Shown: positions 8,938-19,348, counted from the first letter of the stretch. The stretch is 64,000 nt of DNA from Mixta tenebrionis (GCF_006517625.1 NZ_VHQI01000007.1:124001-188000), one strand, 5' to 3'. Program-made: numbers and translations. The notes: a model not told the origin generated them from the sequence alone.

Positions 8938-9208
8938 AACACTCTCCAAAAACGATGATTGCAGACTCCGGAACAGGCCGCGGTCGCATAGCGGCCTGGA
9001 CGACGCGTTATGTCGTTCTGTTTAATGAATCGCGTCGCGGCGGCTATTAGAGCATAGTGTTATGTCGGCAAACACCCCGGCTACAGCAAGGGAATTTTGC
9101 GACAGGCGCAATAATCGCTGGCGATTAATTTCACCTGCGTAGATAAATTTGGCGCCGGAAGAGCGCCGGCAAGGGGTATCTCAGCAAGCAGCTGGTATTT
9201 CAGCAATA
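8938..9208. other. Intergenic stretch, MFS promoter side
   Basis: About 270 bp between the MFS start and the lysS terminator. It must hold the promoter of the minus-strand MFS gene. I see no coding potential or strong palindrome apart from the downstream lysS terminator. Confidence 0.4.
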
Positions 9209-9210
9209 AA

Positions 9211-9234
9211 AAAGGGGCGCCGGCGCGCCCCTTT
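9211..9234 (-). terminator. Rho-independent terminator after lysS
   Basis: A 10-bp perfect stem (AAAGGGGCGC / GCGCCCCTTT) with a 4-nt loop, followed on the minus strand by TTTTTTATTG. It closes the xerD-dsbC-recJ-prfB-lysS transcription unit. Confidence 0.9.
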
Positions 9235-9248
9235 CGCAACAGCAGAAA

Positions 9249-10769
<1,521 letters not shown>

Positions 10770-10772
10770 GGT

Positions 10773-11871
10773 TTATAGTCCTGCTTTCAAACTTGCTTCA
10801 ATGAAACGATCCAGATCGCCATCCAGCACTGCCTGGGTGTTACGCGTTTCTACGCCGGTGCGCAGATCTTTGATGCGTGAATCATCCAGTACGTAAGAGC
10901 GGATCTGGCTGCCCCAGCCAATATCGGATTTGTTGTCTTCCAGCGCCTGTTTTTCAGCGTTTTTCTTTTGCATTTCCAGTTCATAAAGCTTGGCTTTCAT
11001 CTGCTTCATGGCCTGGTCTTTGTTTTTGTGCTGGGAGCGGTCATTCTGGCACTGGGTGACGGTGCCGGTCGGAATATGGGTAATACGCACCGCCGATTCG
11101 GTACGGTTTACGTGCTGGCCGCCGGCGCCGGATGCGCGATAGACGTCAATGCGCAGGTCTGCCGGGTTGATTTCGATATCAATGTCATCATCCACTTCCG
11201 GGTAGACGAAAGCAGAACTGAAGGAGGTGTGGCGACGGCCGCCGGAGTCAAACGGGCTTTTTCGTACCAGGCGATGGACGCCGGTTTCGGTACGCAGCCA
11301 GCCGAAAGCGTAATCGCCCGCGATGCGGATGGTCGCGGATTTGATACCCGCCACTTCGCCATCGGAGACTTCAATGACTTCGGTTTTGAAGCCTTTGTCT
11401 TCCGCCCAGCGCAGGTACATACGCAGCAGCATGCTGGCCCAGTCCTGAGCTTCGGTGCCGCCCGATCCCGCCTGGAGATCGATGTAGCAGTCGGCGCTGT
11501 CATATTCGCCGGAGAACATGCGGCGAAATTCCAGTTCGCCCAGTTTTTTTTCTAAGACGTCCAGTTCGGCGACGGCTTCGTTGAAAGTTTCTTCGTCGTC
11601 CGCTTCAACGGCCAGTTCCAGCAGGCCCGCCACATCTTCGAGGCCCTGAGACATCTGATCGAGCGTGTCAACGACAGCTTCGAGCGCCGATCGCTCTTTA
11701 CCCAGCGCCTGGGCGCGTTCCGGTTCGTTCCATACGTCGGGCTGTTCCAGCTCGGCGTTTACTTCTTCAAGGCGTTCTTTCTTGGCATCGTAGTCAAAGA
11801 TACCCCCTAAGAACGTCGCTGCGCTCAGTGAGGTCCTGAATACGGTTTTTCACCGGATTAATTTCAAACAT
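10773..11871 (-). CDS. prfB: Peptide chain release factor RF2, programmed +1 frameshift
   Basis: 365-residue product, read in two frames. Translation starts at ATG11871 (MFEINPV..NRIQDL) and meets an in-frame TGA at 11796-11794, inside CTTTGAC (11799-11793). An AGGGGG Shine-Dalgarno-like stimulator sits just before it (11808-11803). A +1 slip joins it to the frame that ends at 10773. The rest has the recognition loop SPF and the peptidyl-hydrolysis GGQ motif (SGAGGQHVN). The residue before SGAGGQ is Ala, not the Thr of E. coli K-12, as in most bacteria. The frameshift is the classic autoregulatory circuit: low RF2 favours slipping. The gene is preceded by a 1.5-kb repeat locus instead of lying close to recJ. 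Confidence 0.96.
11793..11808 (-). promoter_or_regulatory. prfB: prfB programmed frameshift signal
   Basis: On the minus strand AGGGGG, then TAT, then CTT TGA C: the SD-like element, slippery CUU and UGA stop of the RF2 autoregulatory frameshift. All elements are identical to the E. coli site. Confidence 0.95.
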
Positions 11872-12040
11872 GGCTTTCGAATCTTTTTAGGAAGTGTCAA
11901 TGGATATGACCGGGCAGTTTAACTGAAAAGGCAACGAGATTGTAGTTCTGTCGGATGCTTTGTGTGCGGCGGAGTTGTGTTTTGGGGCGCGCTTTTGCGA
12001 GGCGGGCTGGAGGTTCGGGGCGGAAAGCAGGTTGGTGGGC

Positions 12041-12469
12041 GGTTCCGGGAAGCGAGTTTGGCGTTCGGGTACGAAGCGGGTTGGGGGGCGGTTCCGGGAA
12101 ACGAGTTTGGCGTTCGGGAACGAAGCGGGTTGGGGGCGGTTCCGGGAGGCGAGTTTGGTGTTTGGGTACGAAGCGGGTTGGGTGGGCGGTTCCGGGAAGC
12201 GAGTTTGGCGTTTGGGTACGAAGCGGGTTGGGTGGGCGGTTCCGGGAAGCGAGTTTGGCGTTTGGGAACGAAGCGGGTTGGGAGGCGGTTCCGGGAAGCG
12301 AGTTTGGCGTTTGGGAACGAAGCGGGTTGGTGGGCGGCTCCGGGAAACGAGTTTGGCGTTTGGGTACGAAGCGGGTTGGTGGGCGGCTCCGGGAAGCGAG
12401 TTTGGCGTTTGGGTACGAAGCGGGTTGGGTGGGCGGTTCCGGGAAGCGAGTTTGGCGTTTGGGAACGGG
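12041..12469. repeat. Tandem array 1: nine G-rich units of about 49-50 bp
   Basis: Units begin with GGTTCCGGGA or GGCTCCGGGA at 12041, 12090, 12138, 12188, 12238, 12287, 12336, 12385 and 12435 (the last partial), giving periods of 48-50 bp. Each unit contains GCGAGTTTGGCGTT, then TACGAAGCGGGTTGG or AACGAAGCGGGTTGG, then GGGC. Copies differ by a few substitutions and 1-2-bp indels, mostly in the G-runs. A degenerate earlier copy may start near 11990. Because periods are not multiples of three, the several open frames across the array are by-products, not conserved coding. The strand bias is strong: G-rich on plus, C-rich on minus, the direction of prfB transcription. Confidence 0.95.
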
Positions 12470-12577
12470 AGGAGGCGGGCGGACGCTACGTAAAGACGTC
12501 GTCAATCCATCCCTGGAGACTCCGCCGCGTCATCCATGACGCGGAGGCTTTACTCCGCGTTCCGCCCGCCTCCTCCC
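12467..12577. repeat. Long inverted repeat between the two arrays
   Basis: GGGAGGAGGCGGGCGG (12467-12482) is the exact complement of 12562-12577. Symmetry continues inward with interruptions (ACGC/GCGT and GTAAAG/CTTTAC), giving about 29 bp per arm. A second, smaller palindrome lies inside (about 12520-12547, with CGCGTCAT / ATGACGCG). It could extrude as a cruciform or fold as a strong RNA hairpin. Its inner part resembles, in inverted orientation, the element at about 13180-13262. Confidence 0.85.
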
Positions 12578-12665
12578 TGGCAGCGTGCACATACTTCCTC
12601 GCTTCCCTGACACCGTGCAAGTACTTTCCCACTTCCCAACACCGCGCAAATACCTTCCCACCGCC

Positions 12666-13078
12666 CCGACATCAGGCGAATACTTTCCCGCTTCCCAACA
12701 CCGTGCAAATACTTTTCCGCCTCCCCGACATCAGGCGAATACTTTCCCGCTTCCCAACACCGTGCAAATACTTTTCCGCCTCCCCGACATCAGGCGAATA
12801 CTTTCCCGCTTCCCAACACCGTGCAAATACTTTTCCGCCTCCCCGACATCAGGCGAATACTTTCCCGCTTCCCAACACCGTGCAAATACTTTTCCGCCTC
12901 CCCGACATCAGGCGAATACTTTCCCGCTTCCCAACACCGTGCAAATACTTTTCCGCCTCCCCGACATCAGGCGAATACTTTCCCGCTTCCCAACACCGTG
13001 CAAATACTTTTCCGCCTCCCCGACATCAGGCGAATACTTTCCCGCTTCCCAACACCGTGCAAATACCTTCCCAACATC
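12666..13078. repeat. Tandem array 2: seven 59-bp units, mostly identical
   Basis: Units start with CCGACATCAGGCGAATACTT at 12666, 12725, 12784, 12843, 12902, 12961 and 13020, exactly 59 bp apart. The first six look identical; the seventh diverges in its last third. Each unit is made of two related halves of 29-30 bp, one with ACATCAGGCGAATACTTTCC and one with ACACCGTGCAAATACTTTTC. Degenerate half-units flank the array (about 12579-12665 and 13065-13100). Near-perfect identity implies recent expansion or homogenisation. There are no unique spacers, so it is not a CRISPR array. 59 is not a multiple of 3, so coding is unlikely. Confidence 0.95.
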
Positions 13079-13168
13079 AGCAAATACTGTCACTTTCCTG
13101 ACATGATTAAGAACGTTTTCCCGGATTTTCCGAAAAGGTCAGGTTACGCGAGCGCAATAGCAAGGGGA

Positions 13169-13275
13169 GCAAGAGGGGCTGGACGATGAGGCGGGCCTCC
13201 CGCGCCATGGACGGCGCGGGCGGAGGCCCCATGGACGGGTTTATGCCGTCCCGCCGAACGGACAGCCCCTCTTGC
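13169..13275. repeat. Palindromic intergenic element bounded by 12-bp inverted repeats
   Basis: GCAAGAGGGGCT (13169-13180) and AGCCCCTCTTGC (13264-13275) are exact complements and bracket about 83 bp of GC-rich sequence with internal dyads around GCGCCATGGACGGCGC and a CCCATGGACGGGTTTA motif. The core resembles the reverse complement of the 12484-12567 region (shared CATGGA, GCGG, GGAG and GTxTTTA blocks), so the two look like members of one palindromic repeat family placed in opposite orientation around array 2. Confidence 0.75.
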
Positions 13276-13366
13276 GACCGGCAGCGGATAAAACTCTCAA
13301 AAGCACCGCCTGCAACCAACGGTTGCGGAGCAACGGTTATCCGCTGCGCTTTATAACCAGACAACC

Positions 13367-15097
13367 CTACAGCGGCCAGATATGCTCAATCAGCAACTGC
13401 ACGCTACGGTTACCGCGAAACTCATTTACGTCCAGCTTATAAGCCAGCTCAACGTGACGGATGCTGGCGTCAGGCCACAGGCGCGTATCAACGTTAAAAG
13501 CAATCCCATCCAGCAAAGGACCGCCGCCTGCCGGCTCAACCATCACCTTCAGATGACGATCGCCCACCAGCCTCTGCTGCAACAGCTTAAACTTGCCGTC
13601 AAACACCGGCTCAGGAAACGCCTGCCCCCAGGGCCCACCATCACGTAGCATCTCAGCCACCGGCAGCGTCAAATCAGGCGCCGTCAGTTCGCCATCAGAC
13701 CAGATCACGCCCTGCAAGGCATCCGCGTCCAGCCACTCGCCAACCAGAGCGCTGAACAACGTACTAAATCGTTCGAACTTATCTTCTTCCAGCGACAGGC
13801 CAGCCGCCATCGCGTGGCCGCCAAACTTAATTATCAGCCCTGGATTCAACGTATCAAGCCGCTCAAGCGCATCCCGTAAATGCAGCCCCGCTACCGAACG
13901 CCCTGAGCCTTTCAGCGTACCGTCGCCCGCCGGAGCGAAAGCGATAACCGGACGATGAAAACGCTCCTTCAGGCGCGAAGCCAGAATACCTACCACTCCC
14001 TGATGCCACTCAGGATGATAAAACGCCAGGCCCAGCGGCAGCGTATCGCTACTGCGTTCCAGCTGATTACAGAGCGTGAGCGCTTCCGCCTGCATCCCCT
14101 GCTCAATCTCTTTGCGCGTCTGGTTCAGGGCATCCAGCTCGCTGGCTAACATGCGCGCCTGCGCCAGATCGTCCGTCAGCAATAACGCCACGCCCACCGA
14201 CATATCATCCAGACGCCCGGCGGCGTTCAGCCGCGGCCCCAGCGCAAAACCAAGGTCGCTGGCGGCCAGCTGACGCGCATCGCGGTTAGCCACCTCCAGC
14301 AGCGCGCGAATGCCCGGACGACACTTCCCGGCGCGAATCCGTCCCATCCCCTGCCAGACCAAAATGCGGTTATTAGCGTCCAGCGGCACCACATCGGCCA
14401 CCGTACCCAACGCCACTAAATCAAGCAGCTCGGCCAGGTTAGGGATCGCCAGCCCGTTATCAAACCAGCCCAGCGCGCGCAAATGCGCGCGCAGCGCCAG
14501 CATCAGATAGAAAGCGACGCCCACGCCCGCCAGCGCGCGTGAAGGAAAAGTGCTGTCATTAAGATTAGGGTTAACAATGGCTTCCGCCGCCGGCAGCGTC
14601 TCGCCTGGCAGATGGTGATCGGTCACCAGCACCGGAATCCCTTTTTGATGCGCGCGCTCAACGCCCGCATGGGAAGAGATACCGTTATCCACTGTCAGAA
14701 TAAGCTCCGCGCCGCGCGCCGCCGCCTGCTCCACCACTTCCGGGCTAAGGCCATAACCATCATCAAAACGATTTGGCACCAGATACTGCACCTTGCGTCC
14801 GCCCATGCTGCGTAACGCCAGCACGGTCAGCGCGGTACTGGTAGCCCCGTCAGCATCAAAATCGCCGACGATCATAATCTGCTTTTCATCGCGCAGCGCC
14901 TGATGCAGCAGCTCGACTGCCTGCTGCATACCGCTTAGCCCCTGCCATGGATGAAGATATTTCGCGCCGCGCTCCAGCTCGCGTCCGTCGGTTATGCCAC
15001 GCTGGGCGTAAAGACGACGCAGCAGCGGATGAAGATCCGGCGGCAGCGCCGGATCGTTTACCGCCTCCCGGCGGCGAAGTTGCATCGGTTTATTCAC
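13367..15097 (-). CDS. recJ: Single-stranded-DNA 5'-3' exonuclease RecJ
   Basis: 576 residues. DHH-family nuclease of the RecF recombination and mismatch repair pathways. The DHH domain shows VVGDFDADGATST-type (IVGDFDADG), TVDNGISSH and VTDHHLPG motifs. The DHHA1 domain has GSGRS and KFGGHAMAAGLS, and an OB-like C-terminus follows. It matches E. coli RecJ end to end. It starts 6 bp after dsbC, the conserved xerD-dsbC-recJ operon. In E. coli prfB follows shortly; here about 1.5 kb of repeats intervene. Confidence 0.97.
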   Translation of the reverse strand: MNKPMQLRRREAVNDPALPPDLHPLLRRLYAQRGITDGRELERGAKYLHPWQGLSGMQQAVELLHQALRDEKQIMIVGDFDADGATSTALTVLALRSMGGRKVQYLVPNRFDDGYGLSPEVVEQAAARGAELILTVDNGISSHAGVERAHQKGIPVLVTDHHLPGETLPAAEAIVNPNLNDSTFPSRALAGVGVAFYLMLALRAHLRALGWFDNGLAIPNLAELLDLVALGTVADVVPLDANNRILVWQGMGRIRAGKCRPGIRALLEVANRDARQLAASDLGFALGPRLNAAGRLDDMSVGVALLLTDDLAQARMLASELDALNQTRKEIEQGMQAEALTLCNQLERSSDTLPLGLAFYHPEWHQGVVGILASRLKERFHRPVIAFAPAGDGTLKGSGRSVAGLHLRDALERLDTLNPGLIIKFGGHAMAAGLSLEEDKFERFSTLFSALVGEWLDADALQGVIWSDGELTAPDLTLPVAEMLRDGGPWGQAFPEPVFDGKFKLLQQRLVGDRHLKVMVEPAGGGPLLDGIAFNVDTRLWPDASIRHVELAYKLDVNEFRGNRSVQLLIEHIWPL

Positions 15098-15103
15098 TGC
15101 TAA

Positions 15104-15808
15104 TTAGCTACCGCTTTTTTGTTTATCAAGAAGCTGCTTCATCTCCTGCGGCCCCTGATAACCCGGAATCATCAGACCATTTTCCAGTAGAATGGCCGGG
15201 GTGCCCTGAATGCCGAACAGAATGCCCAGCTGATAATGCTGCGCAAGATCGGTTTTACAGTCGGCGGGAGCTACCGCGCTGCCTTTCATCGCCGCATCAA
15301 AGGCTTTATTACGATCCTTCGCGCACCAGATAGACTTCATCTCTTTCGCTACCTTTCCATTCAGCCCTTCACGCGGGAAGGCCAGATAGCGCACGGTAAT
15401 CCCCAGCGCATTATAATCTGACATCTCCTGATGCAGCTTGCGGCAGTAGCCACAGGTGGTATCGGTAAAGACGGTAATCACATGCTGCTCTTTCGGCGCC
15501 TTATAAACGATCATATCCTTGCTTAACGCATCGACTTTTTTCTGCAGCAGCTGATTCGTCACGTTAACCGGACGCGCGCCGCCGACATCATAGAGCGGCC
15601 CCTGAATAAAGTGCTTTCCATCTTCGCTGACGTAAAGCACGCCGCTGTCAGAAAGTACGGTCTTCATTCCCGGCAGCGGCGAGGGGTAAATTTCAGTCTT
15701 ATCGATGCCCAGCTTACGTAAAGATTGCTGAATCGCAGCGTCATCCGCCTGGGCCGCGCCCGCGAAAGAGGCAGCCAGCATGGCGACGATGGCAAAAGTT
15801 TTTTTCAT
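15104..15808 (-). CDS. dsbC: Thiol:disulfide isomerase DsbC
   Basis: 234 residues. Signal peptide MKKTFAIVAMLAASFAGAAQA, then the N-terminal dimerisation domain (to about 80) and a thioredoxin-fold domain with active site CGYC in the DTTCGYCRKLH segment and the cis-Pro loop GTPAI. A second Cys pair (IWCAKD and PADCKTD) matches the structural disulfide of E. coli DsbC. It isomerises wrong disulfides in the periplasm and is kept reduced by DsbD. Second gene of the xerD operon. Confidence 0.96.
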   Translation of the reverse strand: MKKTFAIVAMLAASFAGAAQADDAAIQQSLRKLGIDKTEIYPSPLPGMKTVLSDSGVLYVSEDGKHFIQGPLYDVGGARPVNVTNQLLQKKVDALSKDMIVYKAPKEQHVITVFTDTTCGYCRKLHQEMSDYNALGITVRYLAFPREGLNGKVAKEMKSIWCAKDRNKAFDAAMKGSAVAPADCKTDLAQHYQLGILFGIQGTPAILLENGLMIPGYQGPQEMKQLLDKQKSGS

Positions 15809-15834
15809 CCTGTTCCCTTTTTACTCCGCCGCCT

Positions 15835-16728
15835 TCAGGCGCGCGGGTGATGCTGTTGATGTAACTGACGCAGGCGCTCGGTGGCGACATGCGTATAAAT
15901 CTGCGTGGTGGAAAGATCGCTGTGTCCCAGCAGCATCTGTACGACACGTAAATCCGCGCCGTGGTTCAACAGATGCGTCGCAAAGGCGTGTCGCAGCACG
16001 TGCGGAGAGAGCTTTTCGCTATCGATACCCGCCAGCACGGCGTAATGCTTAATACGGTGCCAGAAAGTTTGCCGCGTCATCTGCTGCGCCCGGCTGCTGG
16101 GGAACAGTACGTCGATGACCTTGCCGTTCAGCAACCACGGGCGCCCATGCTCCATATAGTGCTCCAGCCAGTGTATCGCCTCTTCGCCCAGCGGCACCAG
16201 TCGCTCTTTATTGCCCTTACCAATAACGCGTACAACGCCCTGACGCAGGCTGACGTCGCTGACCGTCAGGCCTACCAGCTCCGATACGCGCAGGCCGGTA
16301 GCATACAGCAGCTCCAGCATCGCCTTATCACGCAGCTCCACCGGCTGTTCAACGCTGGGCGCCTGCAACAGACGCTCCACCTGAGCTTCCGACAGATCTT
16401 TCGGCAACCGCTGCGGCAGTTTAGGCGAGGAGAGCTGCGCGCTGGGATCGTCAGCGCGTAGTTTTTCCCGATAGAGATACTGAAAAAGCCGCCGCATCGC
16501 GCTTAGCAGACGTGCCGAGCTGGTGGCTTTATAACCGCCCTCGACGCGATCGGCAAGAAAAGCCTGTAAATCCGCCGCCCCGGCCTGTAGCAGAGAACGT
16601 TGATGATGCGCCAGCCAGCCGGCCAGCGACTGCAAATCCTGACGATATGAGGTCAACGTATTTTGCGCCAGGTTACGTTCGATCCACAGCGCATCAAGAA
16701 ACTGTTCAATAAGTTCGTTATCCGGCAC
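15835..16728 (-). CDS. xerD: Tyrosine recombinase XerD
   Basis: 297 residues from a GTG start (E. coli has 298). Partner of XerC in resolving chromosome dimers at dif under FtsK control. It has the N-terminal SAM-like core-binding domain and the catalytic residues Arg (ATGLRVSEL), Lys (IGKGNKERLVP), HVLRHAFATH, the GH of LLGHSDLSTTQ, and the nucleophile Tyr in TTQIYTH. The open frame extends to 16797, but GTG16728 (VPDNELIEQFL) fits the family N-terminus and has a GAGGG-type site just upstream. Divergent from fldB. Confidence 0.95.
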   Translation of the reverse strand: MPDNELIEQFLDALWIERNLAQNTLTSYRQDLQSLAGWLAHHQRSLLQAGAADLQAFLADRVEGGYKATSSARLLSAMRRLFQYLYREKLRADDPSAQLSSPKLPQRLPKDLSEAQVERLLQAPSVEQPVELRDKAMLELLYATGLRVSELVGLTVSDVSLRQGVVRVIGKGNKERLVPLGEEAIHWLEHYMEHGRPWLLNGKVIDVLFPSSRAQQMTRQTFWHRIKHYAVLAGIDSEKLSPHVLRHAFATHLLNHGADLRVVQMLLGHSDLSTTQIYTHVATERLRQLHQQHHPRA

Positions 16729-16836
16729 CTTTCCCTCTTCGCGCAGGGGTGTCAATTTATGCGCATTATGCCTGAAAGCCATCGCCTTCTGATACAATTG
16801 CGCCCATCTGTCGATTCAAATGAGTAGATGTTCCGT

Positions 16837-17355
16837 ATGAAGATTGGCCTTTTTTACGGTTCCAGCACCTGTTATACCGAGATGGCCGCCGAGAAAATTC
16901 GCGATTTTATCGGCGAGGATCTGGTTACGCTGCATAACCTGAAAGACGATTCACCAAAGCTGATGGAGCAGTACGATATGCTGATCCTCGGTATCCCTAC
17001 CTGGGATTTTGGCGAGCTTCAGGAGGATTGGGAGAGCGTCTGGCAGGATATTCCTGATCTTAACCTGCGCGGCAAAGTGGTTGCGCTGTATGGCATGGGC
17101 GATCAGCTGGGTTACGGCGAGTGGTTCCTTGACGCGCTCGGTATGCTGCATGAGCTGCTGGCGCCGATGGGCGTGCAGTTTGTCGGCTACTGGCCAGTCG
17201 AAGGCTACGAATTTACCAGCCCGAAACCGCTTACCGCCGATGGCAAACAGTTTGTCGGCCTGGCGCTGGACGACGTCAACCAGTTTGAAGTAAGCGATGA
17301 GCGCATCGCCCAATGGTGCGAACAGATACTGACCGAAACCGCCGCGCTGCTGTAA
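16837..17355 (+). CDS. fldB: Flavodoxin FldB
   Basis: 172-residue long-chain flavodoxin. FMN phosphate loop GSSTCYTE at about 8-15, isoalloxazine loops [12 protein letters not shown] and [13 protein letters not shown]. It is the E. coli FldB subtype, an electron carrier linked to oxidative stress. An in-frame ATG lies three codons upstream (16828); neither start has a strong ribosome binding site, and 16837 is chosen by family length. Divergent from xerD, as in E. coli. Confidence 0.93.
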   Translation: MKIGLFYGSSTCYTEMAAEKIRDFIGEDLVTLHNLKDDSPKLMEQYDMLILGIPTWDFGELQEDWESVWQDIPDLNLRGKVVALYGMGDQLGYGEWFLDALGMLHELLAPMGVQFVGYWPVEGYEFTSPKPLTADGKQFVGLALDDVNQFEVSDERIAQWCEQILTETAALL

Positions 17356-17480
17356 ACCAGACTCCGCAACGGCTGACGCCGCTCATGCCCGGCGGCGGGC
17401 TGCGCCGTAGGTTATCGCGCCGCACGACGGGCGCTCGGTTAACCTTACGGCCAGTCAGTTTAGTAATAAGCAATGCGCCG

Positions 17481-17876
17481 CTACTGATAGCCCGCCAGCA
17501 AACGGCGTAGCGCGCGCCAGTTCGCTTCCGACATACTGTCCCGCATCAGCCATAGCGAAAGGCCCCTTCCCTGCTCCGCCCGCAGCGCAAGCAGCACGCC
17601 AAACGGCAAAATAAAGGGTGAACGCGCAATCCAGTAATCCCGCCCCTGCCAGCGCCAGCGCCGGCTTTCCTCTGCCGTCAGAATACCGCCGAAGCGGCGT
17701 TGCCGGCGTAAACGACGCCACAGCTCTGCCGCCAGCAACAGCAGCAACAGCGCGGCGAACGGCTTCATTTCCCCAAAGCAAAACGGCAGCAGCCCGACAA
17801 ACAGCGAGCCATACAGCAGCAGCGTTATCTGCCGCGCCTGCCCCGAAGGAGAGAGATCAGATCGCCACCGCGCCAC
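17481..17876 (-). CDS. cptA: CptA (YgfX) inner membrane protein
   Basis: 131 residues. Two membrane segments (about 15-50) precede a cytoplasmic domain with [11 protein letters not shown] and [20 protein letters not shown], as in E. coli YgfX/CptA, a membrane partner of SdhE (YgfY). The start is taken as GTG17876, inside the end of sdhE, because VARWRSDL aligns with E. coli MVLWQSDL. A second GTG four codons upstream (17888) results from a 12-bp imperfect duplication. Translational coupling with sdhE is likely. Confidence 0.85.
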   Translation of the reverse strand: MARWRSDLSPSGQARQITLLLYGSLFVGLLPFCFGEMKPFAALLLLLLAAELWRRLRRQRRFGGILTAEESRRWRWQGRDYWIARSPFILPFGVLLALRAEQGRGLSLWLMRDSMSEANWRALRRLLAGYQ

Positions 17877-18135
17877 GTTCCGGGCCACGCTGCTGATTAC
17901 GCGTCTGAATCAGCTGCACCATGCGTTTCAGTCCGGCGTCAGCCGGCTCGCCGTGGTTCATCAGCCAGTTAAACAGATCGGGATCGTCGCTTTTCAGCAA
18001 ACGAATAAACAGCGCTTTATCTTCATCGCTGAGCGAATCATATTCATATTTAAAGAAAGGCATGATGGCGATATCCAGCTCTAACATACCGCGGCGGCAG
18101 GCCCAGTGAATACGGGATTTATCGTTGATATCCAT
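17857..18135 (-). CDS. sdhE: FAD assembly factor SdhE
   Basis: 92 residues (E. coli 88). It attaches FAD covalently to succinate dehydrogenase and fumarate reductase. The RGxxE-type motif RRGMLELD and the FxxLL...[16 protein letters not shown] segment are conserved. The C-terminus carries a four-residue insertion (GPER) from a 12-bp imperfect repeat relative to E. coli RGPVAI. The start is set at MDIND by homology; upstream in-frame Met codons exist at 18147 and 18159. It overlaps cptA by 20 bp. Confidence 0.93.
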   Translation of the reverse strand: MDINDKSRIHWACRRGMLELDIAIMPFFKYEYDSLSDEDKALFIRLLKSDDPDLFNWLMNHGEPADAGLKRMVQLIQTRNQQRGPERGAVAI

Positions 18136-18356
18136 ATGTTCTGTCATCGGTTGGCTCAAACATGATGGCTAGTGTAGCGCTTTTTTTGCGGCCTGTTGCA
18201 AGCAATTCCTTATCCTGCGCGCCCGCACGCAGGACGCGGCGGCGGCCTGCAACTTTAGCGCGCGTTTTGTGCCTCGGCTTCGGGAAACTGGTTGCAAAGC
18301 CAGTCGGCTCTTTTAATATGAAGTCACTTTTTCAACTGACTATTCAGGATCGCTCT

Positions 18357-19340
18357 ATGCCTGACTTTATTTTCCCACCGCGTCAGCCCGTCGCCTCTTC
18401 ACGGCTGCCGCTGACGTTAATTTCGCTGGAAGACTGGGCGCTGGTTGCGGTTGAAGGTGCGGACAGCACAACTTATCTGCAAGGCCAGCTCACGCTGGAT
18501 GTGACGGCGCTGCCGGCAGAGAAACATCTTCCCTGCGCGCACTGCGACGCCAAAGGAAAAATGTGGAGCAACCTGCGTCTGTTCCATCGCGGCGCAGGCT
18601 ATGCCTATCTGGTGCGCCGCAGTCTGCGCGATACGCAGATTAATGAACTGAAAAAATATGCCGTTTTCTCTAAGGTCGCCATTGCCGCCGATGATAAGGC
18701 GGTTCTGCTGGGCGTGGCGGGCTTTCAGGCCAGAGCCGCGCTGACCAACCGCTTCGCCGCCCTGCCCGATGCGCAGGCGCCGGTGGTGCAGGATGGCGCA
18801 TCGACGCTGCTGTGGTTTGATTCTCCCGCCGAGCGCTTTCTGCTTATTACCACTGCGGAAAAAGCGGCGGAACTGAAGCAGGCGCTGGCGGATGACGCTC
18901 AGCTTACCGGCAGCCAGCAGTGGCTGGCGCTGGATATTGAAGCGGGCCTGCCGGTGCTGGATGAAAAAACCAGCGCGCAGCTGATTCCCCAGGCCGCCAA
19001 CCTGCAGGCGCTGGAGGCGATCAGCTTTAAGAAAGGCTGCTATACCGGCCAGGAGATGGTGGCGCGGGCTAAATTTCGCGGCGCCAACAAGCGCGCGCTT
19101 TACTGGCTGGCTGGCAAAGCGAGCCGGACGCCTGAAGCCGGCGACGCGCTGGAGCTAAAAATGGGCGATAACTGGCGACGCACCGGCACCATTCTGGCCG
19201 CCGTGCAGCTGGAGTCAGGCGACGTCTGGGTGCAGGCGGTGCTGAATAACGATCTGGAGCCGGAGAGCGTGCTACGCGTGCAGGGCGACGCCGGCGGTCA
19301 GCTGGCGATACAGCCGCTGCCCTACTCACTGGCGGAATAA
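18357..19340 (+). CDS. ygfZ: tRNA-modifying protein YgfZ, folate-dependent Fe-S maintenance
   Basis: 327 residues of the aminomethyltransferase-like YgfZ/IBA57 family, which helps Fe-S cluster assembly or repair (for example MiaB) using tetrahydrofolate. The family signature KGCYTGQE is intact, and [15 protein letters not shown] matches E. coli. The open frame extends upstream, but ATG18357 ([11 protein letters not shown]) agrees with the family start. Followed by a clear terminator and convergent with trhA. Confidence 0.95.
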   Translation: MPDFIFPPRQPVASSRLPLTLISLEDWALVAVEGADSTTYLQGQLTLDVTALPAEKHLPCAHCDAKGKMWSNLRLFHRGAGYAYLVRRSLRDTQINELKKYAVFSKVAIAADDKAVLLGVAGFQARAALTNRFAALPDAQAPVVQDGASTLLWFDSPAERFLLITTAEKAAELKQALADDAQLTGSQQWLALDIEAGLPVLDEKTSAQLIPQAANLQALEAISFKKGCYTGQEMVARAKFRGANKRALYWLAGKASRTPEAGDALELKMGDNWRRTGTILAAVQLESGDVWVQAVLNNDLEPESVLRVQGDAGGQLAIQPLPYSLAE

Positions 19341-19348
19341 ACTCTCTC

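Noticed and set aside
12666-13078. CRISPR array
   Set aside because: Period and half-unit size (29-30 bp) look CRISPR-like, but the whole 59-bp unit is repeated, with no unique spacers and no cas genes nearby.
11962-13101. Long plus-strand open frame (379 codons) through both arrays, and a 202-codon minus-strand frame over array 1 (11897-12505)
   Set aside because: The repeat periods are not multiples of three, so the reading frame cycles and the peptides are low-complexity translations of the same DNA in all frames. No ribosome binding site or domain is seen; the absence of stops follows from the repeat sequence.
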